Shown here: in pieces, positions 45,122 to 54,094 of the stretch
How the letters are laid out: every line of letters starts with the position of its first letter
Position numbering within the stretch: the first letter of the stretch is position 1
Assembly: GCF_030294945.1 (NCBI RefSeq)
Contig: NZ_AP018448.1
Coordinates: 2,294,001-2,358,000 of the forward strand
Direction of reading: 5' to 3'
From: Streptomyces graminofaciens
GTDB taxonomy: Bacteria > Actinomycetota > Actinomycetes > Streptomycetales > Streptomycetaceae
Length of the DNA stretch: 64,000 nt
Position numbers and translations under genes: made by a program
Notes under the pieces: generated by a model
Database searches by the model: none
What the model saw: only the letters and a program-made list of their open reading frames with translations
What the model was told of the DNA's origin: nothing

Positions 45122-46921
45122 TTGCCCCACGCCTCCCCCGCCTCCTCCAGCAGCGACGGCTACGACATCGCCTTCAAGGTGCTCCTCGGCGCCCTCGCGA
45201 TCGCCGTCCCCCTGTCCAACCTCGCCTGGCTGTGCGGCAACCTCGCCGCCTGGGCCACCCACTCCGGTCCCTGGGCGCCGTACCAGCCCATCAACGCCCT
45301 CCTGCACCCCGACCAGCTCTGGCCCACCGCCGGAGAAACGACCCTGCTCATCGGTGCCCGCATCATCCCCGTCACCGTGATGATCGCCCTCGTCCTCACC
45401 GCCGCAGTAGTCTGGTCACGGCACAAGAACTCCGGCAGTGGCCGGAAGAAGAAGATCGCCGGCATGGCCAAGGCGAAGGACATCGAGCCGCTGATGGCCC
45501 GGGCGATCACCGCCAAGGCCCGCTCCCTGCGCCCCAGCCTGAAGGACGCCAAGCACATCGATGCCGCCGACACCGGCATCCTCCTCGGCAACCTCCAGGG
45601 CAGCCGCCACGAGGTCCGCATGGGGTACGAGGACGTCGCCGTCGCCATCATGGCGCCCCGCTCCGGCAAGACCACCTCGCTCGCGATCCCCTCAATCCTC
45701 GCCGCACCCGGCCCCGTCCTGCTGACCTCCAACAAGGCCGCCGGCGACGCTTACACCGCCACCCTCGACGCACGGCAGAGGACCGGCCGGACGTGGTCGA
45801 TGGACCCGCAGCAGATCGCCCACGCCGAACGGGAGATGTGGTGGAACCCGCTCGCCGACGCCAGGACCCTCGACGGCGCAGGCCGTCTGGCCGGCCACTT
45901 CCTCGCCGCGTCCGTGGACGCCAGCCAGCAGGGCGACTTCTGGTCCAAGGCCGGCAGCAACATCCTGTCGCAGCTGTTCCTCGCCGCGGCTCTCGACGAA
46001 CGGCCCATCACCGACGTCATGCAGTGGCTGGCCTTCCCCGCCGACCGCACCCCTCTCGACATCCTGCGCGACCACCAGTTCACCGCGGTGGCCGCCCAGC
46101 TCAAGGGCACCGTCGAAGGACCGCCCGAAACCCGGGACGGCATCTACGAAACTGCCCGACAGTACGCCGCGGCCCTCCTCAACAGCGATATCGCGGCGTG
46201 GGTCACCCCGCAGAAGGACGTGTCCGAGTTCCGGCCGTCGGAGTTCGTCTCGTCCACGGACACTCTGTACCTGCTGTCGAAGGACGGTGGGGGCGGCGCC
46301 AGTGCCCTGATCGCGGCGTGCGCGGACTCCGTCATGCGCGCGGCGACCGCGCAGGCCGAGCGCGCCGGCGGACGGCTCGACCCGCCGATGCTCGCGATCC
46401 TCGACGAGGCCGCCAACGTCTGCAAGATCTCCGATCTGCCCGACCTGTACAGCCACTTGGGCTCGCGCGGCATCATCCCCATCACGATCCTGCAGTCCTA
46501 CCGCCAGGGCCAGAAAGTCTGGGGCGACGCGGGCATGGACGCCATGTGGTCCGCGAGCACCGTCAAGGTGATCGGCTCCGGCATCGACGATCCCGACTTC
46601 GCCGACAAACTCTCCCGCCTCATCGGCGACCACGACGTGGAGACCACCTCGACCTCCATCTCCGACTCGGGCAAGTCGACCTCCGTGTCGATGCGGCAGG
46701 AACGGATCCTTGCCGCGGACGCGATCCGCGCCCTGCCCAAGGGCACCGCCCTGTGCTTCGCCACCGGCATGCGCGCCGCCATGCTCGACCTGCGCCCCTG
46801 GTACGCGGAGCCCGACGCCGACGCACTGACTGCCGCCTCCGCCCGCGCATCGAAGGCCATCACCGCCCGCGCCATCGCCAAGCACGCCCCGCAGCAAAGC
46901 GACTACGGCCCCGCCGCCTGA
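45122..46921 (+). CDS. VirD4/TraG-like coupling protein
   Basis: A 599-residue membrane ATPase that would link the DNA substrate to the secretion channel. Two N-terminal membrane segments lie at about residues 17-45 and 72-98. The motor domain has Walker A APRSGKTTS near residue 177, then VLLTSNK, and Walker B LAILDEAANV near residue 424. ITILQSYRQGQKVWG is typical of TraG/VirD4. It is far from the VirB4-like gene (6.2 kb) but part of the same transfer system. The start is TTG 45122. Confidence 0.9.
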   Translation: MPHASPASSSSDGYDIAFKVLLGALAIAVPLSNLAWLCGNLAAWATHSGPWAPYQPINALLHPDQLWPTAGETTLLIGARIIPVTVMIALVLTAAVVWSRHKNSGSGRKKKIAGMAKAKDIEPLMARAITAKARSLRPSLKDAKHIDAADTGILLGNLQGSRHEVRMGYEDVAVAIMAPRSGKTTSLAIPSILAAPGPVLLTSNKAAGDAYTATLDARQRTGRTWSMDPQQIAHAEREMWWNPLADARTLDGAGRLAGHFLAASVDASQQGDFWSKAGSNILSQLFLAAALDERPITDVMQWLAFPADRTPLDILRDHQFTAVAAQLKGTVEGPPETRDGIYETARQYAAALLNSDIAAWVTPQKDVSEFRPSEFVSSTDTLYLLSKDGGGGASALIAACADSVMRAATAQAERAGGRLDPPMLAILDEAANVCKISDLPDLYSHLGSRGIIPITILQSYRQGQKVWGDAGMDAMWSASTVKVIGSGIDDPDFADKLSRLIGDHDVETTSTSISDSGKSTSVSMRQERILAADAIRALPKGTALCFATGMRAAMLDLRPWYAEPDADALTAASARASKAITARAIAKHAPQQSDYGPAA

Positions 46922-46984
46922 CCACCCACCAACGCCCGAGCACCCCACCGGGCTGCCCCACTTACCCAGCCACCGGGATGACCG

Positions 46985-47581
46985 ATAGCCATCACCGACC
47001 ACCACGACGTCTTCATCGGCTCGACCGATGACGGATGGACGTTCGCCGTCCTCAACCGCCCCATCCGCAACGCCGCGCGCATCCTTACCGCAGCAGGCTT
47101 CACAGCCCGCCAGCACCAGGGCCGCACCCTCTACCTCCTGCCGCCCGGGACCGCCGAGGACGCGCATGAGCGCGCCGGCGTCGCCTTCTACGGGCTCCTG
47201 TCCCACACCACGGACCTCGTCGACCTCGCCTGGACCACGCGCTACCCCCGCACCACCGACGCCGAGCCCGAGGCCACCATGCGCTTCCGCAACGGCACTG
47301 TCACCGCCACCGCGGTCACCGACCGGGCCAGGGGTGTCCTCATCCAGCACGGCTTCACCTCGACGAAGGCAACGCGGGAGTACACACTTCCCGCCGAGTT
47401 CGGTGAATCCGACGCCGTGGGTGCGGTGGTCTGTGCCGAGTCCCACCTCTACACGCTCGGCGCCAGCGTGCGCGTCGACCTCGGGATCCCGACCCTCCAG
47501 GACATCCCGCCCGCGCCCTCCCGCCGTCCAGCCACGCCCGCGACACCTTCCCCGGACCCGGCCCACCGACGCAGCCGCTGA
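46985..47581 (+). CDS. AGF-type protein with two domain copies and no normal start
   Basis: An open frame of about 198 residues with two copies of the small domain: NAARILTAAGFTARQHQGRTLYLLPPG, and DRARGVLIQHGFTSTKATREYTLPAEF. A normal ATG in frame occurs only in the second copy (47279). The first copy is preceded by an in-frame TGA (46979-46981) and then ATA 46985 or ATC 46991. ATA is better spaced to GGGA. The function is unknown. Confidence 0.55.
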   Translation: MAITDHHDVFIGSTDDGWTFAVLNRPIRNAARILTAAGFTARQHQGRTLYLLPPGTAEDAHERAGVAFYGLLSHTTDLVDLAWTTRYPRTTDAEPEATMRFRNGTVTATAVTDRARGVLIQHGFTSTKATREYTLPAEFGESDAVGAVVCAESHLYTLGASVRVDLGIPTLQDIPPAPSRRPATPATPSPDPAHRRSR

Positions 47582-47617
47582 CCACCAAGCCCCTCGGCCC
47601 TCACCCGGAGCAGCACC

Positions 47618-48454
47618 ATTCCCCAGATCGACCTGCAAACCGAGATCGCCCAACTGCGGCAACTCGGCAGCGCCTTCGAGGACTTGCACAGCGAAGTCCG
47701 CTCACTCACCCTCACACCCGGCACCGACGCCCGGCAGCAGCTCACGTCGAAGATCCTGGCCACGAACGAGCTGGTCCAACAGGCCATGGAACGCCTGGCC
47801 GCCCTCGACGCCAGCCAGTACGCCGCCGTACCCGGCAGCCGCCCGTCCCTGGAAGCGCTCACCTCCGTCGTCTTCGCCGCCAGCATCGCCGCATCCAACT
47901 TGGCCAGCGCGCTGGAGGCCAACCCTCTGGAGGGCGCCGCGTTCCCCGGCCCGCCGGCCGATGAAGCCGCCGTGCGCACGGCACGGCACGCGGAAGCCGT
48001 CCCCGCCATGGCGGAGCACCTCGCGGACGCCGCCCACCAGCTCGACCTGGCCTACACCGGCTGCTACTACCTCGCCAGCGGCATCACCCGGGACCTGAAA
48101 CAGCACGCCGAACAGCAGCAGGAGACACCCGTGCCGGAGATCACGGCCAGCCAGTACGCCGTCCTCGCCCGGCTGTCCGCAGGAGGCGGCACCCGTTACG
48201 TAATCAGCCGACACGGCGTGCTCAAGGCCATCGACAAGGACCGGGCAACCGTGAACGTCGCCACCCTCAACGCCCTGATCAAGCAAGGACTCGTCGAGGT
48301 GGACACCACGACACCCCTGCACCAGGGCCAGCGCCTCGACGTCACCGCCGACGGCCGGCGTGCCCTCGCCCAGCACAAGCCCACCACGGTTGCCGCCCGA
48401 GCAGCGGCCGTGATGCCTCCTGCCACGAAGCAGGGAGCGGGCCGCAGACGGTGA
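47618..48454 (+). CDS. Helical protein with a C-terminal winged-helix-like domain
   Basis: A 278-residue frame starting at ATT 47618, seven bases after CCGGAG. A later TTG at 47684 would cut the first helix. Residues 1-165 are a helical bundle. Residues about 175-265 (QYAVLARLSAGGGTRYV, LNALIKQGLVEVD, LDVTADGRRAL) resemble a winged helix and may bind DNA. A regulatory role is possible but unproven. The stop overlaps the next GTG. Confidence 0.65.
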   Translation: MPQIDLQTEIAQLRQLGSAFEDLHSEVRSLTLTPGTDARQQLTSKILATNELVQQAMERLAALDASQYAAVPGSRPSLEALTSVVFAASIAASNLASALEANPLEGAAFPGPPADEAAVRTARHAEAVPAMAEHLADAAHQLDLAYTGCYYLASGITRDLKQHAEQQQETPVPEITASQYAVLARLSAGGGTRYVISRHGVLKAIDKDRATVNVATLNALIKQGLVEVDTTTPLHQGQRLDVTADGRRALAQHKPTTVAARAAAVMPPATKQGAGRRR

Positions 48455-48696
48455 GCTTCACCCCGACGGACCGCGTCCTGGCCTCCCCGCGCCACCTGGC
48501 CGGCGGCGGACTGGACCGGATCGGCGACACGCTCGGTCCGTTGATCCACCTGTTCGGCTGGAACTACACGCACGACGCCTTCAGCGACCAGCTGCGTGCC
48601 GACGGATCTTTGCCCTCATCGGTATCGACGCAGGACCAAGCTCCAGCCATCGCCGCCACGCCCACCGCTACGCCGCCCTGGGCACGCCACCGCTAA
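48451..48696 (+). pseudogene. Truncated DUF317 gene
   Basis: Opens with the DUF317 signature (SPRHLAGGGLDRIGDTLGPL, then LFGWNYTHDAF) and loses all similarity after about residue 48, ending at residue 81. The expected second part of the domain is absent. The next 186 bases hold no recognisable continuation, so a deletion is more likely than a simple frameshift. Confidence 0.65.
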
Positions 48697-48882
48697 TCGT
48701 CTCGGCGCCCAAAGGCCAGCGGTACGGGGCTGAACGCCCGGCCCCCTCGGAGTCTCGGGGCCCCGGTACCTGCCTACACCCCGCTCACAGCGACAAGCGC
48801 AGTGCGGTGTCCAACAGCTGTCTCCGCCGCCCTCAGCGCACGGCTGCCCCTCCAGCGATCCCACCTTCCGGAGTCCACGCCC

Positions 48883-49841
48883 ATGTCCCATCCGCCTTCT
48901 GTCACGGAGGTGTTGTCCGTCTCCGCCGCGGACGGCACACCCCTGGCCGTCTACCGCGATACGCCTGTGCGCCCGCGTCGCGACGGCGCGACGGTCGTCC
49001 TCGTGCACGGCGCGTCCGTCACCGCCGACTTGTGGCGGCTGCACACCCGGCACCTGACCGGTCTGGGCCTGGGCGTCCTGCGCTACGACCAGCGTGCGCA
49101 CGGCCACACCTCCCGAGGCCGGGCACCGCTGACGGTCGAACAGCTCGCCGACGACCTGCACCAGATCGTGACCCGTCTCGTCCCCACCGGACCGCTCGTG
49201 CTCGCCGGCCACTCCCTGGGCGCCCTGGTCCTGCAGGAACTCACCGCCCTGCACCCCCAACACCTGACCCGCGTACGGGGCATGGTGCTGCTGTCTCCCA
49301 CCGCACGCGGTGCGACGGTGCTGCCCGGCCGCGGCCCGTGCGCCTGGCTGCTGGCCGCCGGACGCAGCCTCGCTGCCCTGACCTGCGCCCACGCACCTCG
49401 CACGGTGGATCTCCTGCGCCGGCGGCTGCCCCCACGCACCCCCACAGCCTCGCCCCACGCCCCAACCGGTCTGCCCACGGGCCACCGCCGTGCCGCCACG
49501 GCGTCCGCCACACCGCGACCGGTGATCTCGCCGCCCTGTGGCAGTCCCTGCGCGACTACAAGCCGCGCGACCTCACCGTCCTGAGCCAGCTCGGCGACCG
49601 GCTGCTGCTCATGGCGGGAGCCGACGACCGGCACATCCCCGCCGCCCACACCAAGCAGCTGGCCGCCCACCTCCCGGCCGCCGCACTGGACGTCCTCCCC
49701 CGCACCACACACGCCCTGCCCATCCGCCACGCCGCCCTCATCAGCGCCCGCATCGCCCGCATCGCCGCCGAACCGGGCCGGCCCCATCACCCCCAGGACC
49801 ATCTATTTCCAAGCTCCCCGCCTTCCACGCGATTTCACTAG
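48883..49841 (+). pseudogene. Alpha/beta hydrolase with a frameshift
   Basis: The frame from ATG 48883 has the hydrolase core: VVLVHGASVTADLW, YDQRAHG and nucleophile elbow AGHSLGALV. After about 49450 the protein sense moves to another frame, where the rest of the fold appears (TGDLAALWQSLRDY, LLLMAGADDRHIPAAHT with the acid, PRTTHALP with the His). A one-base deletion between 49420 and 49490 would explain it. The substrate is unknown. The end in the second frame overlaps the next gene. Confidence 0.65.
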
Positions 49842-50743
49842 GCGCCGGAATTCAATCCAGCACCATGCTCGCCCTGTCCGCCGAAGGAATCCTCCCCAAG
49901 GTCGACTACGCCATTTTCGCCGACACCGGCTGGGAACCCAAAGCCGTCTATTCCCACCTCGACCGCCTCGAACAGGAAATCGCCACCCCTGCAGGCATAC
50001 CCATCCTGCGCGTCACCGCAGGAAACATCCGAGACGACGCCCTAGATCCCGAACACCGCTTCGCATCCATGCCGCTGCACATCCTCAACCAGGACGGGAA
50101 ACAGGGCATGACCAGGCGCCAGTGCACCGGTGAATACAAGATCAAACCGATCAAGAAGAAGGTCCGGGAACTCCTCGGCTACCCCTACCCCCAGCGCATC
50201 CCCAAGGATATATTCGTCGAACAGTGGGTCGGCATCTCGACGGATGAATTTCACCGGGCCAAGGACGCCGACGTCAAGTACATGCGCAACCGGCATCCAC
50301 TCATAGACCTCGGCTGGTCACGCGCAGACTGCATCCGCTATTTGACCTCTATTGGCCTGGCAGACACGCCGAAATCGAGCTGCCTCGGTTGTCCATTCCA
50401 TGGAAACGCGCAGTGGAGGAATATCCGGGACAGCAGTCCGGAGGAATGGGCGGACGTGGTCGCGTTCGACGCAGACATCCGCCAGGGCAACGCCCGCGCG
50501 AACGCCTCCGGGAACCGGCTGCTGGGCCAGGCGTTCCTGCACCGCTCCCGTGTCCCGCTCGACCAAGCCCCCATCGACCACGTCACCGCCGCGGAGTGGG
50601 CTGCGCGCCAGCAGGAACTCGACGATGGTGCCGCCACGGTGGAGGAGCTGGAGAACGGCGTACTCGACGGCTGCTCTCCCTGGGCCTGCCGCGGAGCCTC
50701 CGAGTACGAGCCGGTACAGGACGACTTCGGACTGGCCTCGTGA
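49805..50743 (+). CDS. PAPS reductase/PP-loop-family protein
   Basis: A 312-residue protein of the adenine-nucleotide alpha-hydrolase superfamily. It has the PP-loop-like SLGAGIQSSTMLALSAEG, then IFADTGWEP, RRQCTGEYKI and a C-terminal Cys pair CLGCPFHG. Such proteins on mobile DNA and phages often lie beside DNA methyltransferases, as here, and may act in DNA or nucleotide modification. The only start near the PP-loop is ATT 49805, six bases after AGGA. The stop overlaps the GTG of the methyltransferase. Confidence 0.75.
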   Translation: MSKLPAFHAISLGAGIQSSTMLALSAEGILPKVDYAIFADTGWEPKAVYSHLDRLEQEIATPAGIPILRVTAGNIRDDALDPEHRFASMPLHILNQDGKQGMTRRQCTGEYKIKPIKKKVRELLGYPYPQRIPKDIFVEQWVGISTDEFHRAKDADVKYMRNRHPLIDLGWSRADCIRYLTSIGLADTPKSSCLGCPFHGNAQWRNIRDSSPEEWADVVAFDADIRQGNARANASGNRLLGQAFLHRSRVPLDQAPIDHVTAAEWAARQQELDDGAATVEELENGVLDGCSPWACRGASEYEPVQDDFGLAS

Positions 50744-50853
50744 GGAGGGTCATCCTCGATCTGTTCGCCGGGCCTTCTGTGAGCAGAACTGCAGCGTCTC
50801 ATTGCTGCCTCGCGTCCCCACGACCAGCCCGTTTGCGCTTTGCAGTCGCTTGA
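50740..50853 (+). pseudogene. C5-cytosine methyltransferase, 5' stub
   Basis: GTG 50740 opens VRRVILDLFAGP, the start of methyltransferase motif I (SAM binding). The native frame runs to 50774; element B follows and the frame stops at 50853. The missing remainder resumes at 60967 as GGWSHALTVLGARD. The joined gene is 423 codons including stop and in frame. Confidence 0.85.
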
Positions 50854-50876
50854 GTCGCATAGGTACGGTCCCCGCC

Positions 50877-52337
50877 ATGCTGATGACGTTCTTCTCGTCT
50901 GCCACCTGGGAGTCCTGGGGGCTATCGAGCCAACCGGTCATCCCGGACCGGATGCCGATCTTGCTTGACGACGACCTCCTCTTCGAGGACTCGGCTGGCC
51001 CCCGCGTCACGACCGTGATCAACCGGTGGGCCCAGGAACTCCCGGCGAACGGCTGCCCGGCCCCGAACTCCTGGGAGACCTACGTTCGGGTGGTGCGGGA
51101 CTGGACGCTCTTCCTGGCCAGCCGGGGCTTCCAACTCTTCGACGGCCGCCGCGAGTTGCGGCGCGGTCTGAGCGCCTACGCGGTACACCGCGCGTGCGGC
51201 CCGCTGAAGGAACGGTTCGCCGCATCCACCTGGAACCAGCACATGAGCATCCTGTCCCTGTTCTATGGGTGGGCCGAGGGCGAAGAGCTCACGACCGCGG
51301 TGCCGTTCACCTACAAGCAGGCCGTCACGGCGTACGGCGATCAGGTGCGCCTGCAGTCGGTGAACCTCTCCAAGCGGCGGACGCCGAAGCCGCACGTGAC
51401 GATCAAGTACTTCGAGAAGGACTTCGAGGACCTGTTCCTGAAGGGGCTGGGCGGTCTGCGCCCGGACGGCGCCGAGGACGCCCTCTACCGGGGCCGGACG
51501 ACGGCACGCAACGTGGCGGTGGGCGGCTATGTCTTGTCCAGCGGGCTGCGGCGGCAGGAATTCACGTACATGTTGGAGTGCGAGGTTCCGCCATTGCCGC
51601 CCCGCCGGACAGAGCTACCGATCTGGGTGCCGGTTCCGCCCGGGGTCACGAAGGGCCGGAAGTTCCGCACCACGTGGACGACATACGACCCACTCGCCCG
51701 GTTGCACCAGTACTTGCGGCTGCAGCGTGCCGTGGCGGTGGCTCGCTCGTCATGGATACCGCCAGCCAAGTGGGGTTCGCCTCTGGTGGTGACCGAGGCA
51801 GACGCGGTCGGTGGCCGGGTCGATGGCGAGCGCGTGCTGTGGGCCGAGTTGACGCCTCGGGAACGCCGGTGTCTGGTCCGGCCGGACGGCGGATCGATGC
51901 TGCTGGCCGTGCAGAGTGATGGGAGTCCGTTTCGCGATTGGCCGACGGTCTTCAAGCGGACCTCGGAGCGGATCAGGGATCGATTCGATGCACGGTTCCC
52001 GCATACGGCTCCGCACCGATGCCGTCATACGTTCGCGATCAGGACGCTCGAGATGCTGATCGGCGGCTACTACGCCCAGGTCGCGAAGCTCGTCAGGGAC
52101 ACTGACGCGGACGCGGCCCTGGCTCTCTACCTGCGCCAGAACGACCCGGTGATGATCCTGCGTGACCTCCTCGGTCATACCAGCACCCTCACCACGGAGG
52201 TGTACCTCCGGCGCCTGGATACCACCCGGATCTACCGCGAGGCATACGAGCGCGCGGGCCACAACCACGGTCTGCTCGCCGAGGCCGAACGCGAGGCCGA
52301 TGCCGAGTTCGACGACTTCGATGAGGACGATATCTGA
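50877..52337 (+). CDS. Tyrosine recombinase 1 of element B
   Basis: A 486-residue recombinase with the core boxes: Arg in SSGLRRQEFTYM, H-x-x-R in APHRCRHTFAIRTLEML and LRDLLGHTSTLTTEVYLRR with the nucleophile Tyr. It is a close relative of 21383-22855. ATG 50877 aligns with that start. The stop overlaps the next ATG. Confidence 0.88.
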   Translation: MLMTFFSSATWESWGLSSQPVIPDRMPILLDDDLLFEDSAGPRVTTVINRWAQELPANGCPAPNSWETYVRVVRDWTLFLASRGFQLFDGRRELRRGLSAYAVHRACGPLKERFAASTWNQHMSILSLFYGWAEGEELTTAVPFTYKQAVTAYGDQVRLQSVNLSKRRTPKPHVTIKYFEKDFEDLFLKGLGGLRPDGAEDALYRGRTTARNVAVGGYVLSSGLRRQEFTYMLECEVPPLPPRRTELPIWVPVPPGVTKGRKFRTTWTTYDPLARLHQYLRLQRAVAVARSSWIPPAKWGSPLVVTEADAVGGRVDGERVLWAELTPRERRCLVRPDGGSMLLAVQSDGSPFRDWPTVFKRTSERIRDRFDARFPHTAPHRCRHTFAIRTLEMLIGGYYAQVAKLVRDTDADAALALYLRQNDPVMILRDLLGHTSTLTTEVYLRRLDTTRIYREAYERAGHNHGLLAEAEREADAEFDDFDEDDI

Positions 52338-54094
52338 TGCCCGCGGAGATCCTGGAGAACCCTCTGCGGCTGTTCTGCACATTCACCCGCGGCACCACGT
52401 CGACCTTGAACGTCGACGAATCGGTGAACCCCGTGCTGGTCCGCGAGTTGCTGACGGGCCTGGTCTACCTCATGCACCCGCACGGTCCGGGTGACTCGCA
52501 CCGGACTGCGGAGAAGTACAAGGGGACCATCGACTGGTTCGTCGGCGAACTGGAAAAGCGTGGTCATCGGGGCGGGGTAGCCGAGCTGACCCGCACTGGA
52601 CTCGCAGCGCTGTGGTGGGAGGCGGGAAATCGACGGGAGTCGGAGAGCCGCCGCATGCTCGCCGCCCTGGACGCCGAGACCTCCGTGCTGGCGCCGGACG
52701 TCCGGGAACTTGTCCGAGGGCGTCTGTACAACCGGCACCCGAACAGTGAGCCACTGCCGCCGTACGACGAAGTCGCCTGGGCAGGGCTGACCCGTGCAGC
52801 CCGAACGATCGTCAAGGAGTCATGGGCTGCGTACCGGGCGGCCAGAGCAACGGCAGAGGCCGGCCAGGACCCGTACGTGCACGGCTGGACGAGAGAGAAC
52901 ATCTTCTGGCTGATGGTGCACCACGGCCCGGTGACGACACGGGAGTTGGGCGAACGCACCGGTATCTCGCACGAGAAGATGCGCCATCGGATCGGCCGTG
53001 ACCGTCAGCGCTACTTCGGGGAAGCACGCGAAGCGCTCTTCCCCAGCCCTCGCATCGTCATCGCCTACCAGGTGCTGTTCGGCGTGTACAGCGGCATCGT
53101 GCCGGACGGCATCGCCGATCTGGGCGTCGACGGCCTTGACTGGGCCGGCGACGGCGCGGTGCTGGTCCGCTATATCAAGGGCCGTACGTCCGAGGAGAGC
53201 ATCACGCTGCCGAGCAAGGCTGTGCGGCTGCTGGAGCGCTGGCTTGAGTATGCCGAACTGGCGAGATCGCACTGCCCACCGCGGCTGCGCAACGGGCTGT
53301 GGCTGTGGCTCGCCTACACCTCACGTCGCGCGGGCGACGAGGGCCTCGGGCCGTGGAGGTACGGGCGCCCCTACAAGTCCACCACCGTCGACTGGTCCCG
53401 GGAATCGGGGGTGGTCGACGCCAACGGGGCGCCGGTCATGGTGCACCGTCACCGGATCCGCACGACGTTCGAGTCCCATCGGGACCGCTCTTCCTGGATC
53501 GGCACCCGGCGCTCGACGATCGACCCCAACCACACCCCGGGAGTAGAAGGCGACCACTACCTGTCGTCGATGACCGAGGCCCAGCAGAGCGCGCTGGAAG
53601 ACATCGTCGAGCAGGCCCAGGGCGATCTGCTCCGCAGGGGGCAACCGCCCATGATGCTGTCGGATGAGCAGGTCGCCGACCTGGCCCGTCAGTTCCCGCA
53701 GCTGGTCAGTGAACTGGAATTGGACGATCGGGCGATCGCCGAGCTCGTGGGTGGCCAGCGCGATGTGTTCGTGGCGTCCTGCGCCGATCCCACCGCGGGA
53801 GTGCACGGTCCGAAGGGAAAGCCGTGCCCGGCCCGCCCCTGGGTGTGCCTGCTGTGTCCACTCGCCCTGTTCACGCCGCGGCACGCGGCGAACCTCCTGC
53901 GCATGAAGGCGTTCTTCGCTCGGCAGTGGCAGCAGATGCCCGCCGCACAGTTCATGACCGTCTTCGGTCACTACGCCCAGCGCATCGAGGAAGTCCTGAT
54001 CAAGTACGACCCCACGCAGCTCGCTGCGGCCGCCGCCCAGGTCACCGACACCGACGCCGAGATACCGCTCCTGCCCGAGGAGAGCACCCTGTGA
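52337..54094 (+). CDS. Tyrosine recombinase 2 of element B, catalytically atypical
   Basis: A 585-residue paralogue of 19668-21383. It has the HRHRIRTTFESH box and NHTPGVEGDHYL, but YSGIVPDGIADL stands where the first catalytic Arg would be. The same loss in both elements shows it is a stable family trait. The CPARPWVCLLCPLALF segment is conserved. It overlaps the genes on both sides. Confidence 0.78.
   Translation: MPAEILENPLRLFCTFTRGTTSTLNVDESVNPVLVRELLTGLVYLMHPHGPGDSHRTAEKYKGTIDWFVGELEKRGHRGGVAELTRTGLAALWWEAGNRRESESRRMLAALDAETSVLAPDVRELVRGRLYNRHPNSEPLPPYDEVAWAGLTRAARTIVKESWAAYRAARATAEAGQDPYVHGWTRENIFWLMVHHGPVTTRELGERTGISHEKMRHRIGRDRQRYFGEAREALFPSPRIVIAYQVLFGVYSGIVPDGIADLGVDGLDWAGDGAVLVRYIKGRTSEESITLPSKAVRLLERWLEYAELARSHCPPRLRNGLWLWLAYTSRRAGDEGLGPWRYGRPYKSTTVDWSRESGVVDANGAPVMVHRHRIRTTFESHRDRSSWIGTRRSTIDPNHTPGVEGDHYLSSMTEAQQSALEDIVEQAQGDLLRRGQPPMMLSDEQVADLARQFPQLVSELELDDRAIAELVGGQRDVFVASCADPTAGVHGPKGKPCPARPWVCLLCPLALFTPRHAANLLRMKAFFARQWQQMPAAQFMTVFGHYAQRIEEVLIKYDPTQLAAAAAQVTDTDAEIPLLPEESTL

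Noticed and set aside
45692..47689. Long minus-strand open frame of 665 codons opposite the coupling protein
   Set aside because: High GC makes antisense frames long. The plus strand has Walker motifs and the minus frame is Gly/Val/Arg-rich without any domain.
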